A DNA stretch of 64,000 bases from Acinetobacter sp. ANC 4173 (GTDB taxonomy: Bacteria; Pseudomonadota; Gammaproteobacteria; Pseudomonadales; Moraxellaceae), in NCBI RefSeq assembly GCF_004331255.1, contig NZ_SJOF01000005.1, forward strand, positions 116,078-180,077, given 5' to 3'. Numbering within the stretch: position 1 is the stretch's first letter; every line of letters begins with the position of its first letter. The position numbers were made by a program, and so were the translations under genes. Below are positions 19,374 through 28,380 of this stretch, one piece after another. The notes beneath the pieces are model-generated. The model was not told the origin of the DNA. It searched no databases and saw only the letters and a list, made by a program, of their open reading frames with translations.

Positions 19374-19402
19374 AAAGGATCAGCATAATGCTGGTCCTTT
19401 TT
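19374..19402 (+). terminator. Terminator after wzc
   Basis: A 12-bp stem (AAAGGATCAGCA / TGCTGGTCCTTT, one G-T pair) with a 3-base loop, followed by T residues, lies 26 bases after the wzc stop and separates the export operon from fkpA. Confidence 0.8.
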
Positions 19403-19570
19403 ATTTGTATAAAAAATGTTTTAGGGAATCAGTCTGTTATAGCTTCTTTGCCTATACAGGCATATAGTAATATCCAAATATATGGTCGGTTGAAATACCC
19501 TCTAAGCATTAAAAAATTTGCTAAAATAGCAGCAATTTTTTGATTACTACAATGAATTTTGGAAAACCCT

Positions 19571-20275
19571 ATGAGTAAAGCCTTACCCATCGCTGTTGCT
19601 GTAATTTTAGGCGGTGCTGCACTTGTTCCAGTTTATTATGCCACCAAACACCCTGAAGCGATCACATCAAAAGCCTCTAAAAATGCTTCTGCTGTTGAAA
19701 AAATTAGTTATGCTTTAGGTTATGAAGTTGCACATCAAACACCTCCTGAACTTGACATCAATAGCTTTGTAACAGGCGTACGTGAAGGTCATGCTCGTAC
19801 ACAACCTGCATACACCGAACAAGAATTACAGCAAGCTTATCAGCAATTCCAACAAGAAATGCAGAAAAAACAGGCAGATCAAGCTAAAAATGCACAGAGT
19901 GCAAGCGACAGCTTCCTGACTGAAAATGCCAAAAAACCAGGGGTAAAAACGACAGCTTCTGGACTGCAATATATTATTACTCAAGAAGGCACTGGCAAAC
20001 AGCCAGCGGCTAACTCGGTCGTAACGGTACACTACACGGGTAAATTGGTCGACGGGAAAGTATTTGATAGCTCAATCCAACGCGGTGAGCCAATTGAATT
20101 CCCACTGAACCAAGTGATTCCAGGTTGGACCGAAGGCTTACAATTGATGAAGGAAGGTGGTAAAGCCACTTTATTTATTCCAGCTAAATTGGGCTATGGC
20201 GAACAAGGCGTACCGGGTACGATTCCAGCCAACAGTACACTGATCTTTGATGTTGAATTGATTAAAGTAAAGTAA
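19571..20275 (+). CDS. fkpA: FKBP-type peptidyl-prolyl isomerase FkpA
   Basis: Periplasmic prolyl isomerase and chaperone; the standard left-hand boundary gene of Acinetobacter K loci. I start at ATG 19571 (MSKALPIAV); an in-frame TTG four codons earlier is less likely. An N-terminal hydrophobic segment (about 4-25) acts as signal or anchor. The helical dimerisation domain follows ([16 protein letters not shown], about 45-110). The FKBP domain begins [17 protein letters not shown] near 135 and has [19 protein letters not shown] and [20 protein letters not shown] with active-site aromatics. About 34% of the sequence resembles the next FKBP gene, fklB, suggesting duplication. Confidence 0.93.
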   Translation: MSKALPIAVAVILGGAALVPVYYATKHPEAITSKASKNASAVEKISYALGYEVAHQTPPELDINSFVTGVREGHARTQPAYTEQELQQAYQQFQQEMQKKQADQAKNAQSASDSFLTENAKKPGVKTTASGLQYIITQEGTGKQPAANSVVTVHYTGKLVDGKVFDSSIQRGEPIEFPLNQVIPGWTEGLQLMKEGGKATLFIPAKLGYGEQGVPGTIPANSTLIFDVELIKVK

Positions 20276-20280
20276 AAAAT

Positions 20281-20307
20281 GAAGGAGAGCTCAGCTCTCC
20301 TTCTTTC
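20281..20307 (+). terminator. Terminator after fkpA
   Basis: GAAGGAGAGCT / AGCTCTCCTTC is a perfect inverted repeat with a very short loop, starting just after the fkpA stop and followed by TTTC. Confidence 0.8.
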
Positions 20308-20322
20308 ACTGTCAATATTAAA

Positions 20323-20410
20323 TTTTGCACAATATATAGGTTTAAATCGAACAAACAGATCGACGTAAAAGGATGTTAACGTGAGACTGATTTAAATCTA
20401 ACGTGCAAAA
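20323..20410. repeat. Two-tier 88-bp inverted repeat between fkpA and fklB
   Basis: Outer arms TTTTGCAC (20323-20330) and GTGCAAAA (20403-20410) pair perfectly. Inner arms AGGTTTAAATC (20338-20348) and GATTTAAATCT (20389-20399) pair over 11 positions with one G-T. The apex of about 40 bases holds ACGT repeats. It resembles a structured RNA or a small mobile-element remnant; no open reading frame is inside. Confidence 0.55.
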
Positions 20411-20485
20411 AATAAAAAAGAACGGTCATCGATATTCCCCAAACTTTTAGATATTCCGACACGAAAAATACTTTAGGAAGGTTGA

Positions 20486-21175
20486 ATGAAAATACAAATT
20501 CTCTTGGCATCGACGCTATTATTCAGCGCGACTACTTTTGCAAAACCCATTACCACCAGCAGTTCAAGCTCAGAACAGGTTGGGTATAGCTTTGGCTATT
20601 TAATGGGTCGCACCAATGCCGAATCAATGAAAGATTTAAATCTTGAAGCCTTCATTCAAGGACTCAGAGAAGCCGCTCAGGGCAAAGAAGCTTCATTAAC
20701 CGATGAAGAAATGGCACGCATCTTAACCCAATACAAAAAACAGATAGAAGCCCAACAACTGCTTGAATTAAGAAAAAAAGCTGAAGAAAATAGTAAAATC
20801 GGGACAGCATTTTTAGCAGAGAATGCCAAAAAGGCTGGCATGCAAACCACCGCATCAGGATTACAATATCAAGTGCTTGAAGCAGGCACAGGAAAAACCC
20901 CTAAAGTCAGCTCAAAAGTTAAAGTGGATTATGAAGGTCGTCTGATTGATGGTACCGTTTTCGATAGCTCGATTGCACGTCAACACCCTGCTGAATTCCA
21001 AGTCAATCAAGTCATCCAAGGCTGGACCGAGGGCTTACAATTAATGAAAGAAGGGGCTAAATATCGCTTCTTTATTCCAGCGAATCTCGCCTATGGTCAG
21101 ATCGGTTCGGGAGATATTATCGAGCCAAACAGTACCTTAATTTTTGATGTCGAACTATTACAAGTCTTGCCTTAA
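20486..21175 (+). CDS. fklB: FKBP-type peptidyl-prolyl isomerase (FklB/FkpA-like), exported
   Basis: Second prolyl isomerase in tandem with fkpA. 229 residues with a cleavable signal (MKIQILLASTLLFSATTFA), so it is periplasmic. N-terminal dimerisation helices (SEQVGYSFGYLMGRTNAESM) precede the FKBP domain, which starts at [17 protein letters not shown] near 122 and includes KVDYEGRLIDGTVFDSS and [30 protein letters not shown] lies 8 bases upstream of the ATG. Its own terminator follows directly. Confidence 0.9.
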   Translation: MKIQILLASTLLFSATTFAKPITTSSSSSEQVGYSFGYLMGRTNAESMKDLNLEAFIQGLREAAQGKEASLTDEEMARILTQYKKQIEAQQLLELRKKAEENSKIGTAFLAENAKKAGMQTTASGLQYQVLEAGTGKTPKVSSKVKVDYEGRLIDGTVFDSSIARQHPAEFQVNQVIQGWTEGLQLMKEGAKYRFFIPANLAYGQIGSGDIIEPNSTLIFDVELLQVLP

Positions 21176-21180
21176 AAAAA

Positions 21181-21204
21181 GGGACTGATCACAGTCCCTT
21201 TTTT
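21181..21204 (+). terminator. Terminator after fklB
   Basis: GGGACT-GATCAC-AGTCCC stem-loop followed by six T residues, 5 bases after the fklB stop. With the A run before it, it may also serve murJ on the other strand. Confidence 0.85.
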
Positions 21205-21263
21205 CGTTCTAAATCAATTCACCGTAGCGAGCATTGCGTCTAGATTTCAATTTAAAATCAGGC

Positions 21264-22805
21264 TTATGGGCGTAAATCACGCGGACGAAACCCCATCACA
21301 ATTAACCCAATCAGATAAGCTACTACACCAACCACACACAAGCCAATCACTTCGGCCACGCGCAACCATTGGGATAAGCTACCATCATACCAAGTTAAGC
21401 CGTAAGCCAATGCCGCAATCATGACGATATTGGACACCCCGTATTGTAAAAACAGTTTTTTCCAATGCGGACCAAAGCGGAAAATATGGCGTTTATGCAA
21501 ATAGAAGTACAACATGCCGGCATTGACTAAAGCCGAACCAGAAGATGCCATTGCCAACGCCATGTGTTCAGCATGCCAATCAATCAGTTTAAAGAAACCA
21601 ATAAATACCACGTTCAAAATAGCATTGGCTGCTACCGCCATTAAACCCACGCGTACTGGAGTTTTAGTATCTTGCTGGGCATAAAACCCAGGTGCAAAGA
21701 CTTTAATCAACATGAAAGCAATAACCCCAGCACTCATACACTGTAAAGCCAGTGCCGTCATTCGCGTATCTTCTACAGTGAATTCACCACGTTGGAACAA
21801 GGCTTGAATAATCGGGGTCGACAGCATAAAAAGCGCAATGCTGGCAGGCAGCCCAACCAAAACAATGACTCTCGCGGCCCAGTCCATCATCCCGCGGAAT
21901 TTATGTTGATCTTGTTCTGCGTATCGTGCCGACAAAGACGGTAAAATGACCGTCCCGATGGCAACACCAATCAGGCCCAATGGTAACTCGGTCATACGCT
22001 CCGCACTATATAGCCATGACACCGAGCCATCCTGCATAAAGGATGCCCAAATGGTATTCAGCAATAAATTAATCTGCGTCACGGATACCCCAAACAATGC
22101 TGGTAGCATCAACTTCATGATGCGATCGACACCTTCATGCTTAAAGTCGACCTTCGGTGGAATCAACAAGTTTTTGCGCCAAAGTTCTGGAATCTGAATC
22201 GCAAGCTGTAACACCCCCGCCACGACAACTGACCAACCCAAGGCCATAATCGGCTCAGCCATATACGGTGTGAGCCACCATGCTCCCGCAATCATCGCCA
22301 CATTCAGGAGGACTGGCGAAAATGCTGGCGAAGCAAATGAGCCATAACTGTTCAAAATACTGCTGGCAAAGGCGGTCAGTGACATGAACATTAAATATGG
22401 AATGGTGAGGCGGAACATACTCACGGCCAGATCAAATTTCTCTGGATCGGCATGGAAACCCGGCGCATAGATATACAAAATTGCGGGTGCAGCCACCATC
22501 GCAATAAAAGTCAGCAAGGTCATAATGGTCAGCAAACCACCAAACACACGGCTAATGAGAATCTGGACTTCTGCATGTGCCTTACTGGTTTTATATTCGG
22601 TCAGTACAGGAATAAAGGCTTGCGAAAATGCACCTTCCGCGAATAGACGCCGAAAGAAATTGGGGATACGGAATGCAACCACAAATGTATCGAAATCCTT
22701 CCCTGCACCAAAGACATTGAGCAAGACGATATCGCGGACCAATCCGAGTACGCGAGACAACATGGTCATTGCACTGACAATAAAGGTCGACCGCCAAAGC
22801 GCCAT
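21264..22805 (-). CDS. murJ: Lipid II flippase MurJ (MviN)
   Basis: Inner-membrane protein that flips the peptidoglycan precursor lipid II. 513 residues with about 14 hydrophobic segments. The N-terminus (TMLSRVLGLVRDIVLLNVFGAG) and FRIPNFFRRLFAEGAFSQAFIP (about 45-66) are the MurJ signature, including arginines placed like those essential in E. coli. Later motifs are YSAERMTELPLGLIGVAIGTVILP (about 265) and the APGFYAQQDTKTPVRV loop (about 370). It lies 93 bases after ampD on the same strand, and both act in cell-wall metabolism. Confidence 0.95.
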   Translation of the reverse strand: MALWRSTFIVSAMTMLSRVLGLVRDIVLLNVFGAGKDFDTFVVAFRIPNFFRRLFAEGAFSQAFIPVLTEYKTSKAHAEVQILISRVFGGLLTIMTLLTFIAMVAAPAILYIYAPGFHADPEKFDLAVSMFRLTIPYLMFMSLTAFASSILNSYGSFASPAFSPVLLNVAMIAGAWWLTPYMAEPIMALGWSVVVAGVLQLAIQIPELWRKNLLIPPKVDFKHEGVDRIMKLMLPALFGVSVTQINLLLNTIWASFMQDGSVSWLYSAERMTELPLGLIGVAIGTVILPSLSARYAEQDQHKFRGMMDWAARVIVLVGLPASIALFMLSTPIIQALFQRGEFTVEDTRMTALALQCMSAGVIAFMLIKVFAPGFYAQQDTKTPVRVGLMAVAANAILNVVFIGFFKLIDWHAEHMALAMASSGSALVNAGMLYFYLHKRHIFRFGPHWKKLFLQYGVSNIVMIAALAYGLTWYDGSLSQWLRVAEVIGLCVVGVVAYLIGLIVMGFRPRDLRP

Positions 22806-22898
22806 CGTATCTACCCAATAAAAAAATTAGTCGCTATTGTAATGAAACTTGTGAAAAAAATTCGTTGTTAAATGATTAAACTCAACGGAAATGTCTTT

Positions 22899-23474
22899 TT
22901 ATTTTGTATTCTTAATCTGTTGTACCAAGCTTCTGAACTTCACCCAATCAAAGTAAGGACCGGGATCGGTTTTACGCCCTGGCGCAATATCGGAGTGCCC
23001 TGCCACATGCTGTTGTATCGTTGGATAAGCCTGTTGCAAACTCACCATCACTTGCGCTAAGACCTCATATTGTAGGCTTTCAAAGGCACAGTCATCACTG
23101 CCTTCTAACTCAATCCCAATCGAATAATCATTACATTCCTGCTGCCCCAAATAAGATGAACGTCCTGCATGCCAAGCCCGTTGCTGAAAATTCACAAATT
23201 GTAGTACTTCTCCAGTACGTAAAATCAGCAGATGTGCCGAAACCTTCAGCTCTTGAATGGTTTCAAAATAAGGGTGTAGCGTTGAATCCAGTTGATTCTG
23301 GAAAAATTGCTGGATATAACCTCCCCCAAACTGTGACGGCGGCAAACTGATATTATGAATCACCACCAATTCAATTTTTGCCTCTGCTGGTCGCTGATTA
23401 AAATTGGGCGATGGAATTTGCTTCGCACCGATGAGTTGACCATCGACAACCTGAAAAGATGAGCGCTGCTGCAT
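22899..23474 (-). CDS. ampD: 1,6-anhydro-N-acetylmuramyl-L-alanine amidase AmpD
   Basis: Cytoplasmic zinc amidase of peptidoglycan recycling that cleaves the peptide from anhydroMurNAc; its loss typically derepresses AmpC-type beta-lactamases in related bacteria. 191 residues, normal for AmpD and with no signal peptide. The zinc ligands are visible in VIHNISLPP (about 33), the RAWHAGRSSY histidine (about 99), and GRKTDPGPYF (about 170). NDYSIGIELEGSD near 115 carries the conserved glutamate. Confidence 0.93.
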   Translation of the reverse strand: MQQRSSFQVVDGQLIGAKQIPSPNFNQRPAEAKIELVVIHNISLPPSQFGGGYIQQFFQNQLDSTLHPYFETIQELKVSAHLLILRTGEVLQFVNFQQRAWHAGRSSYLGQQECNDYSIGIELEGSDDCAFESLQYEVLAQVMVSLQQAYPTIQQHVAGHSDIAPGRKTDPGPYFDWVKFRSLVQQIKNTK

Positions 23475-23622
23475 AATCCATTCCTCACTATATTGAAGCT
23501 TTATTTATAAGTACACCATGCTAAAACTTTCATCATAAAATCTCAAATCTACGCAATAAACTGTTTAGAACAATGTTAAGATAACGCGCAATTTTCATGG
23601 GTTAAAAAGACACGGAAAGACT

Positions 23623-24468
23623 ATGAGTATTTCTCCAACGCTGCTTGAACAATCAATTCAGATCAACATTCAACAAGCACTCCAAGAAGACATTGGTGAT
23701 GGGGATATTACGGCCTTATTAACCCCTGAAGATGAGCAAGCAACGGCGACCATCATTAGTCGTGAAGACATGATTCTTGCAGGCCAACCTTGGGTGGATG
23801 CCTTAATTCAGGCTTTTGATGCTTCAGTTCAAGTCACTTGGTTAAAACAAGACGGCGATAAAGTTGCAGCCAATGAAGCATTTTTAAAACTCGCAGGCTC
23901 AGCACGCAGCTTACTTACGGTAGAACGTCCTGCCCTGAACTTTGTTCAAACCTTATCGGCTGTCGCGACCAAAACTGCTGATTATGTCAAACAGCTAGAT
24001 GGTTTAAGCACCAAATTGCTCGATACCCGAAAAACCCTACCAGGCTTACGTATTGCGCAGAAATATGCCGTTGCAGTGGGTGGCGGACAAAATCATCGTT
24101 TAGGCTTATTTGACGCATTCTTAATTAAAGAAAATCACATTATGGCAGCAGGTGGCATTGCCGAAGCAATTGCCAAAGCCCATCAGATCGCGCCGGGCAA
24201 ACCTGTCGAGGTTGAAGTTGAAACTTGGGATGAACTCAATCAAGCGCTTGAAGCCAAGGCGGACATTGTCATGCTGGATAATTTTAGTCAGCAACAAATG
24301 ATTGATGCCGTCCAACATGTGGCAGGACGTTGCAAATTAGAAGCCTCGGGTAACATCACCATTGACAATTTACGCCAAGTGGCCACCACAGGCGTTGACT
24401 ATATTTCCATGGGTGTACTGACCAAAGATGTCAAAGCCATTGATTTATCAATGCGTTTTAATGGCTAA
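23623..24468 (+). CDS. nadC: Nicotinate-nucleotide pyrophosphorylase (carboxylating)
   Basis: Converts quinolinate and PRPP to nicotinate mononucleotide in de novo NAD synthesis. 281 residues. NadC motifs are ALQEDIGDGDITALL (about 15), VERPALNFVQTLSAVAT (about 100), LDTRKTLPGLRIAQKYAVA (about 130), GGGQNHRLGLFDAFLIKENH (about 153) and VEVETWDELNQAL (about 198), ending with SMGVLTKDVKAIDLSMRF. It is monocistronic, with its own terminator, and diverges from ampD. Confidence 0.95.
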   Translation: MSISPTLLEQSIQINIQQALQEDIGDGDITALLTPEDEQATATIISREDMILAGQPWVDALIQAFDASVQVTWLKQDGDKVAANEAFLKLAGSARSLLTVERPALNFVQTLSAVATKTADYVKQLDGLSTKLLDTRKTLPGLRIAQKYAVAVGGGQNHRLGLFDAFLIKENHIMAAGGIAEAIAKAHQIAPGKPVEVEVETWDELNQALEAKADIVMLDNFSQQQMIDAVQHVAGRCKLEASGNITIDNLRQVATTGVDYISMGVLTKDVKAIDLSMRFNG

Positions 24469-24482
24469 TACTTGATCCGATT

Positions 24483-24517
24483 TTGGTGATCACTGTTAAG
24501 GCTGATCACCAATTTTT
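24483..24517 (+). terminator. Terminator after nadC
   Basis: TTGGTGATCA / TGATCACCAA, a perfect 10-bp stem with a 10-base loop followed by TTTTT, begins 15 bases after the nadC stop. Confidence 0.85.
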
Positions 24518-24597
24518 GAATCTATATAAAGTGCATTGAAAATAATTTTGAAAGTTCTATAATCCTGAGCTGCCTTTCTCCTCCCTCAACATCTGTT

Positions 24598-26436
24598 ATG
24601 AATATCTGGAAACAGCAAATTTTATTTTTGCTGATTGCGCTCGTGTCTGTGGCTTTTTTCTGCCTTTATCCTGCCCTTCCTCGCATCCTGAATAATCCCG
24701 AGCAATATTTTCACTTGAATGGCGCAAAAATCGTCATATCGGTGCTGATTAATTACGCCCTGATTTCCTTTATTTATTTACTCTTTAGAAAAACCTTTAT
24801 TACCATTTTTGTTAGTCAGTTTATTTTTTTACTGCTGATTTTTATCAATACACAAAAAGAGAAATATTTATCCGCCAGTTTGGTGCCTAGCGATTTCTTA
24901 TTGATTAAAGAAACCTTTGTTGTCGCGCCTGGGTTACTTAAGTTTTCGGTCCTCTCAGGGGTTGTTGTATGTATTGCCCTCATGGTTTTTCTCTACCGGA
25001 AAGAACAGCTTGAGAAAAAACGCCTGTTTTTCTCGAATGCATTACTGTCTCTTTTCGGTTTAGGATTTTTTGTTAGCGCAAATTTTAGCAATAACTTTGG
25101 TCAGTTATGTCAACAAAACCAGCTCGGCTGGCTATGTGAATATCGACAAGCTTTTCCCAACACCAAAGGTGATTGGATCGGTGATCATCTCACCATTCAA
25201 AAAATTGGTTTTATTCCCTTCTTTTTTTCAAAGTCGGTGGATAGCCTGAATACTCGATTGTTTAATACCGAAAATATTCCAGAAGCGACCATCCAAGCGC
25301 TATATACGCCTTTTAGCACAACCATGCCTGTGCTTAAGCCTGAGCAACAGCCCAATATTGTGATGATCATGAGCGAGGCGCATTGGGATGCACGTCAGTT
25401 GGGCAAAAGTATTCCACAGAACATCACCCCAACGCTTGATCGCTATCAAACCTCAAGTTTGCTTTCACCAAGTTTTGGCGGCGGTACTGCCAATGTGGAA
25501 TTTGAAGTCCTAACCAGTTTGAATATCTATTTAAATCATAATGAATTGATGTATGTATCCAAATTGAAACGCCCTACTTACTCCTTGGCCACGTATTTAA
25601 ATCGTTTGGGTTATGACACCACCGCCATGCACAACAGTGGTAAGTTTTTTTACAACCGTAACGCGGTCTATCAAAACTTAGGTTTCAATCGCTTTACTTC
25701 GCTGGAAAATATGACCAGTGCGCAAGATCGTGCCAAATATATCAATCAGGCAGGTTGGGCAAGCGATGATTTACTCTATCAATCTATTCGCAAGCAACTG
25801 AAACACACCGAACAAGCGCAATTTATTTATGCCATTACGGTCGAAAATCACTTTAACTACAATGATGATCGCTATGGTAAAGATCATTTCCAGATTGATC
25901 AGCCAGAATTGAGTGAAAGTTCCAAACGCCAACTGAACACCTATCTGACTGGCTTACAACGTGCGGACCAACATGTTGAACAATTGCTGCAAGATTTAAA
26001 ACAACTGGAACGCCCAACTATTGTCATTTTCTTTGGTGATCATTTACCCAATTTAGGTCAAGTCTATGATGACTATCATTTCTTTGCCTCAGCTCAGGAA
26101 AAAGCTGAAAAGAAAGATGTGAAGTTTTTTAGCACACCGCTAGCGGTCTGGAGTAACTATCCAATAGACCGTGAACTGTTTACGCAAAGCAATATTCCCG
26201 CACACTTTCTTGCGCCTAAAGTGCTCACGGCAGCCCAATTACCACTGCCCCCTTATTATCAATTTATTCAGGAAGTCAATTCTTGCTACAGCGCCATTCA
26301 TCAAACAGGGGTCGAACTCAATCCTAAATGTAAACATCCTCATCCACAATTGTTAAACCAATACAAAGATTTAAATATGGATGTATTGAATGGGAAGAAT
26401 CATAGCTATCAACTGCTGACTCAAAAGGCATCCTAA
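24598..26436 (+). CDS. LtaS/MdoB-type phosphoglycerol transferase (membrane sulfatase family)
   Basis: 612 residues: five N-terminal membrane segments (to about 160), a linker, then a periplasmic sulfatase-like domain from about 250. Visible catalytic features are NIVMIMSEAHWD (metal-binding glutamate), FGGGTANVEFEVLTSL (nucleophile threonine region, about 297), TTAMHNSGKFFYNR, TVENHFNYND and FFGDHLPNLGQ (metal site, about 478). In Gram-negatives such proteins decorate periplasmic glucans, lipid A or other glycans with phosphoglycerol or phosphoethanolamine; the acceptor here is unknown. No TA-synthesis genes accompany it. It converges on a small minus-strand gene. Confidence 0.85.
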   Translation: MNIWKQQILFLLIALVSVAFFCLYPALPRILNNPEQYFHLNGAKIVISVLINYALISFIYLLFRKTFITIFVSQFIFLLLIFINTQKEKYLSASLVPSDFLLIKETFVVAPGLLKFSVLSGVVVCIALMVFLYRKEQLEKKRLFFSNALLSLFGLGFFVSANFSNNFGQLCQQNQLGWLCEYRQAFPNTKGDWIGDHLTIQKIGFIPFFFSKSVDSLNTRLFNTENIPEATIQALYTPFSTTMPVLKPEQQPNIVMIMSEAHWDARQLGKSIPQNITPTLDRYQTSSLLSPSFGGGTANVEFEVLTSLNIYLNHNELMYVSKLKRPTYSLATYLNRLGYDTTAMHNSGKFFYNRNAVYQNLGFNRFTSLENMTSAQDRAKYINQAGWASDDLLYQSIRKQLKHTEQAQFIYAITVENHFNYNDDRYGKDHFQIDQPELSESSKRQLNTYLTGLQRADQHVEQLLQDLKQLERPTIVIFFGDHLPNLGQVYDDYHFFASAQEKAEKKDVKFFSTPLAVWSNYPIDRELFTQSNIPAHFLAPKVLTAAQLPLPPYYQFIQEVNSCYSAIHQTGVELNPKCKHPHPQLLNQYKDLNMDVLNGKNHSYQLLTQKAS

Positions 26437-26440
26437 GTTT

Positions 26441-26602
26441 TTATGAGACTGATTGATCTTTAGCGTTTTGTTGCGCTTGTTGTGCAGGATGAGGGGCTTG
26501 ATCCCAAGCAGACGCCGTTTGCATTAATTCAGCAGGACGCGGGTCACACGCCATGAGTGCAAAGGTCACCGCTGCACAGAACAGGATAAAAAATTGAGCC
26601 AT
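26441..26602 (-). CDS. Small hydrophobic/lipoprotein-like protein
   Basis: 53 residues starting MAQFFILFCAAVTFALMACDP. I chose ATG 26602 because GGAG (26611-26615 on this strand) precedes it; the longer frame to 26632 starts without a site. A 17-residue hydrophobic segment ends in LMAC, a tolerable lipobox, so the mature part may be a 36-residue hydrophilic lipoprotein rich in Ala and Gln; a single-pass membrane protein is the alternative. It lies 4 bases from the end of the LtaS-like gene, tail to tail. I do not recognise it. Confidence 0.55.
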   Translation of the reverse strand: MAQFFILFCAAVTFALMACDPRPAELMQTASAWDQAPHPAQQAQQNAKDQSVS

Positions 26603-26710
26603 AGACACATGCTCCAATAAAATGAATGACATGTAGTCTAGCTAGCGATCATGACCATAAAATTGAGCGCATGTTATGGATTGATCTTGATTTGATTAGA
26701 TTTTGTAATA

Positions 26711-26738
26711 AAAAATGCATCCTGATGGATGCATTTTT
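26711..26738. terminator. Bidirectional terminator downstream of rph
   Basis: AAAAATGCATCC / GGATGCATTTTT, a 12-bp perfect stem with a TGAT loop, sits 24 bases after the rph stop on the minus strand. Confidence 0.85.
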
Positions 26739-26761
26739 AATTTTTTACATGATTAAGCGTC

Positions 26762-27478
26762 TTACCAGCCCAAAGCTTCTTGCTGCTTCTGGATCAAGGC
26801 TTGAATACCTTGTTCAGCCATTTCTAACATCGCATTGGTTTGAGCACGGGTAAATGGTTTATCTTCCGCAGTACCTTGAATTTCAATAAACTCGCCTGCT
26901 TGCGTCATGACAACATTCAAGTCGGTCTGACAATTTGAATCTTCTTCATAACACAAGTCCAATAAGACCTCATCCTTGAAGATACCGACAGAAATAGCTG
27001 CGACCAAACCTTTTAATGGATCATGCTTAATTTTCTTTTGTTCAAGCAAAACATTCATGGCATCTACCAATGCCACAGCTGCACCCGTAATGGCAGCAGT
27101 ACGTGTGCCACCATCGGCCTGAATCACATCACAGTCGATGGTAATGGTATTTTCACCCAGTTTTTTTAGATCAATCATGGCACGTAAGCTACGACCAATC
27201 AAACGCTGGATTTCTTGAGTACGCCCAGACTGTTTGCCACGTGCCGCTTCACGGTCACTACGGGTATGCGTTGAACGTGGCAACATCCCGTACTCTGCGG
27301 TTACCCAACCTTGTCCTTTGCCTTTTAGGAAACGGGGTACAGAATTATCAATACTGGCAGTACATAGCACTTTGGTGTGGCCAAATTCAACCAGCACAGA
27401 ACCTTCAGCATAACGTGTGTAATTGCGGGTAATTTTTACATCACGTAATTGATCTAGAGTACGTTGGTCGATACGCAT
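26762..27478 (-). CDS. rph: Ribonuclease PH
   Basis: Phosphorolytic 3' exoribonuclease that trims tRNA precursors. 238 residues, full length. Motifs are [19 protein letters not shown] (about 25), [17 protein letters not shown] (about 57), [16 protein letters not shown] with catalytic arginines (about 85), [23 protein letters not shown] (about 111) and [20 protein letters not shown] (about 187). It stands alone between a terminator and a divergent TetR gene. Confidence 0.96.
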   Translation of the reverse strand: MRIDQRTLDQLRDVKITRNYTRYAEGSVLVEFGHTKVLCTASIDNSVPRFLKGKGQGWVTAEYGMLPRSTHTRSDREAARGKQSGRTQEIQRLIGRSLRAMIDLKKLGENTITIDCDVIQADGGTRTAAITGAAVALVDAMNVLLEQKKIKHDPLKGLVAAISVGIFKDEVLLDLCYEEDSNCQTDLNVVMTQAGEFIEIQGTAEDKPFTRAQTNAMLEMAEQGIQALIQKQQEALGW

Positions 27479-27671
27479 AATTCGCCTTTAATATTGACAG
27501 AAATTCGTTGCGCACAAGTATAGCAGATGCAATCTTGTCAAATGGGATATCCATAATCCTGTCATCAAAAAACTCAGTTGAATGACATAACACGACTTTT
27601 TACCCGCCAATTCCTGCTGTTTTTCTGGACAAAAAATTTGTAAACTCTATCAAAACCAGTCGAGAGCTATT

Positions 27672-28298
27672 ATGTCGATTAGAGATGAACGTAAACAACA
27701 AAGCCGCCAAGCCCTACTGGATGCTGCCTTAAGTTTAAGTTCATCAGGAATTTCTTTTAGCAGCATGAGTTTGCGAGAAATTACGCGTCATGTTGGTTTG
27801 GTTCCAACGGCGTTTTATCGTCACTTCTTAGATAAAAATCAGCTCGGTTTAGAATTAATTGATCAAGTTGCCCTACAACATAAACGGGTCTTGCATGAAC
27901 TCAAGTTAGCCTCCTTACTACTACAACATACCGACATAGAACCTCGCCTAGATCAGTTTTTTACCGCGGTACAACAACATCCTGAATGGTGGATTTTTAT
28001 TAGTGCTGAACGTTGGGGTGGAAGTGCTTTATTACGCTATGCGATTGCTCGAGAAATTGAGTATCTGATTGAAGATTTGAGTAATGAACTGAGTGAAGTC
28101 GAACCGACTTATGCTATTCAAGACCTTCAAGTCCTGTCTAATCTTTTGATTAATTTATCTTTTAACTGGGCAATGTCTTGGATTAATTTAATGGTGAGCA
28201 CCGACACCCCACAATTGATACAGCAACGCCTAAATTTTAAAAATCAAACCGTCCGACAAATAGAGTTGCTGTTTCAGGGCATCACCCATCACAAATAA
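27672..28298 (+). CDS. TetR-family regulator, FabR/DesT-like
   Basis: 208 residues. The N-terminal helix-turn-helix (SLREITRHVGLVPTAFYRHFLDKNQLGLELID, about 32-63, interrupted here only by naming) matches the FabR/DesT type, in which FYRHF ends the recognition helix. The C-terminal ligand domain has an arginine-rich AERWGGSALLRYAIAREIEYL segment near 115, also FabR-like. By family it may control unsaturated fatty acid synthesis; no fatty-acid gene is adjacent, so the target is unknown. It diverges from rph and converges on dsbA. Confidence 0.8.
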   Translation: MSIRDERKQQSRQALLDAALSLSSSGISFSSMSLREITRHVGLVPTAFYRHFLDKNQLGLELIDQVALQHKRVLHELKLASLLLQHTDIEPRLDQFFTAVQQHPEWWIFISAERWGGSALLRYAIAREIEYLIEDLSNELSEVEPTYAIQDLQVLSNLLINLSFNWAMSWINLMVSTDTPQLIQQRLNFKNQTVRQIELLFQGITHHK

Positions 28299-28335
28299 GT
28301 GGTTATATAGATTGTAACCTGCTAGAAAATCTCAT

Positions 28336-28367
28336 AAAAAAAACCTGCAAACAATGCAGGTTTTTTT
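28336..28367. terminator. Bidirectional terminator between tetR and dsbA
   Basis: AAACCTGCA-AACAA-TGCAGGTTT with A run before and T run after; serves both converging genes. Confidence 0.85.
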
Positions 28368-28380
28368 AACACTTCATAAA

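Noticed and set aside
22452..22821. Plus-strand frames inside murJ
   Set aside because: Antisense shadows of a full-length conserved gene.
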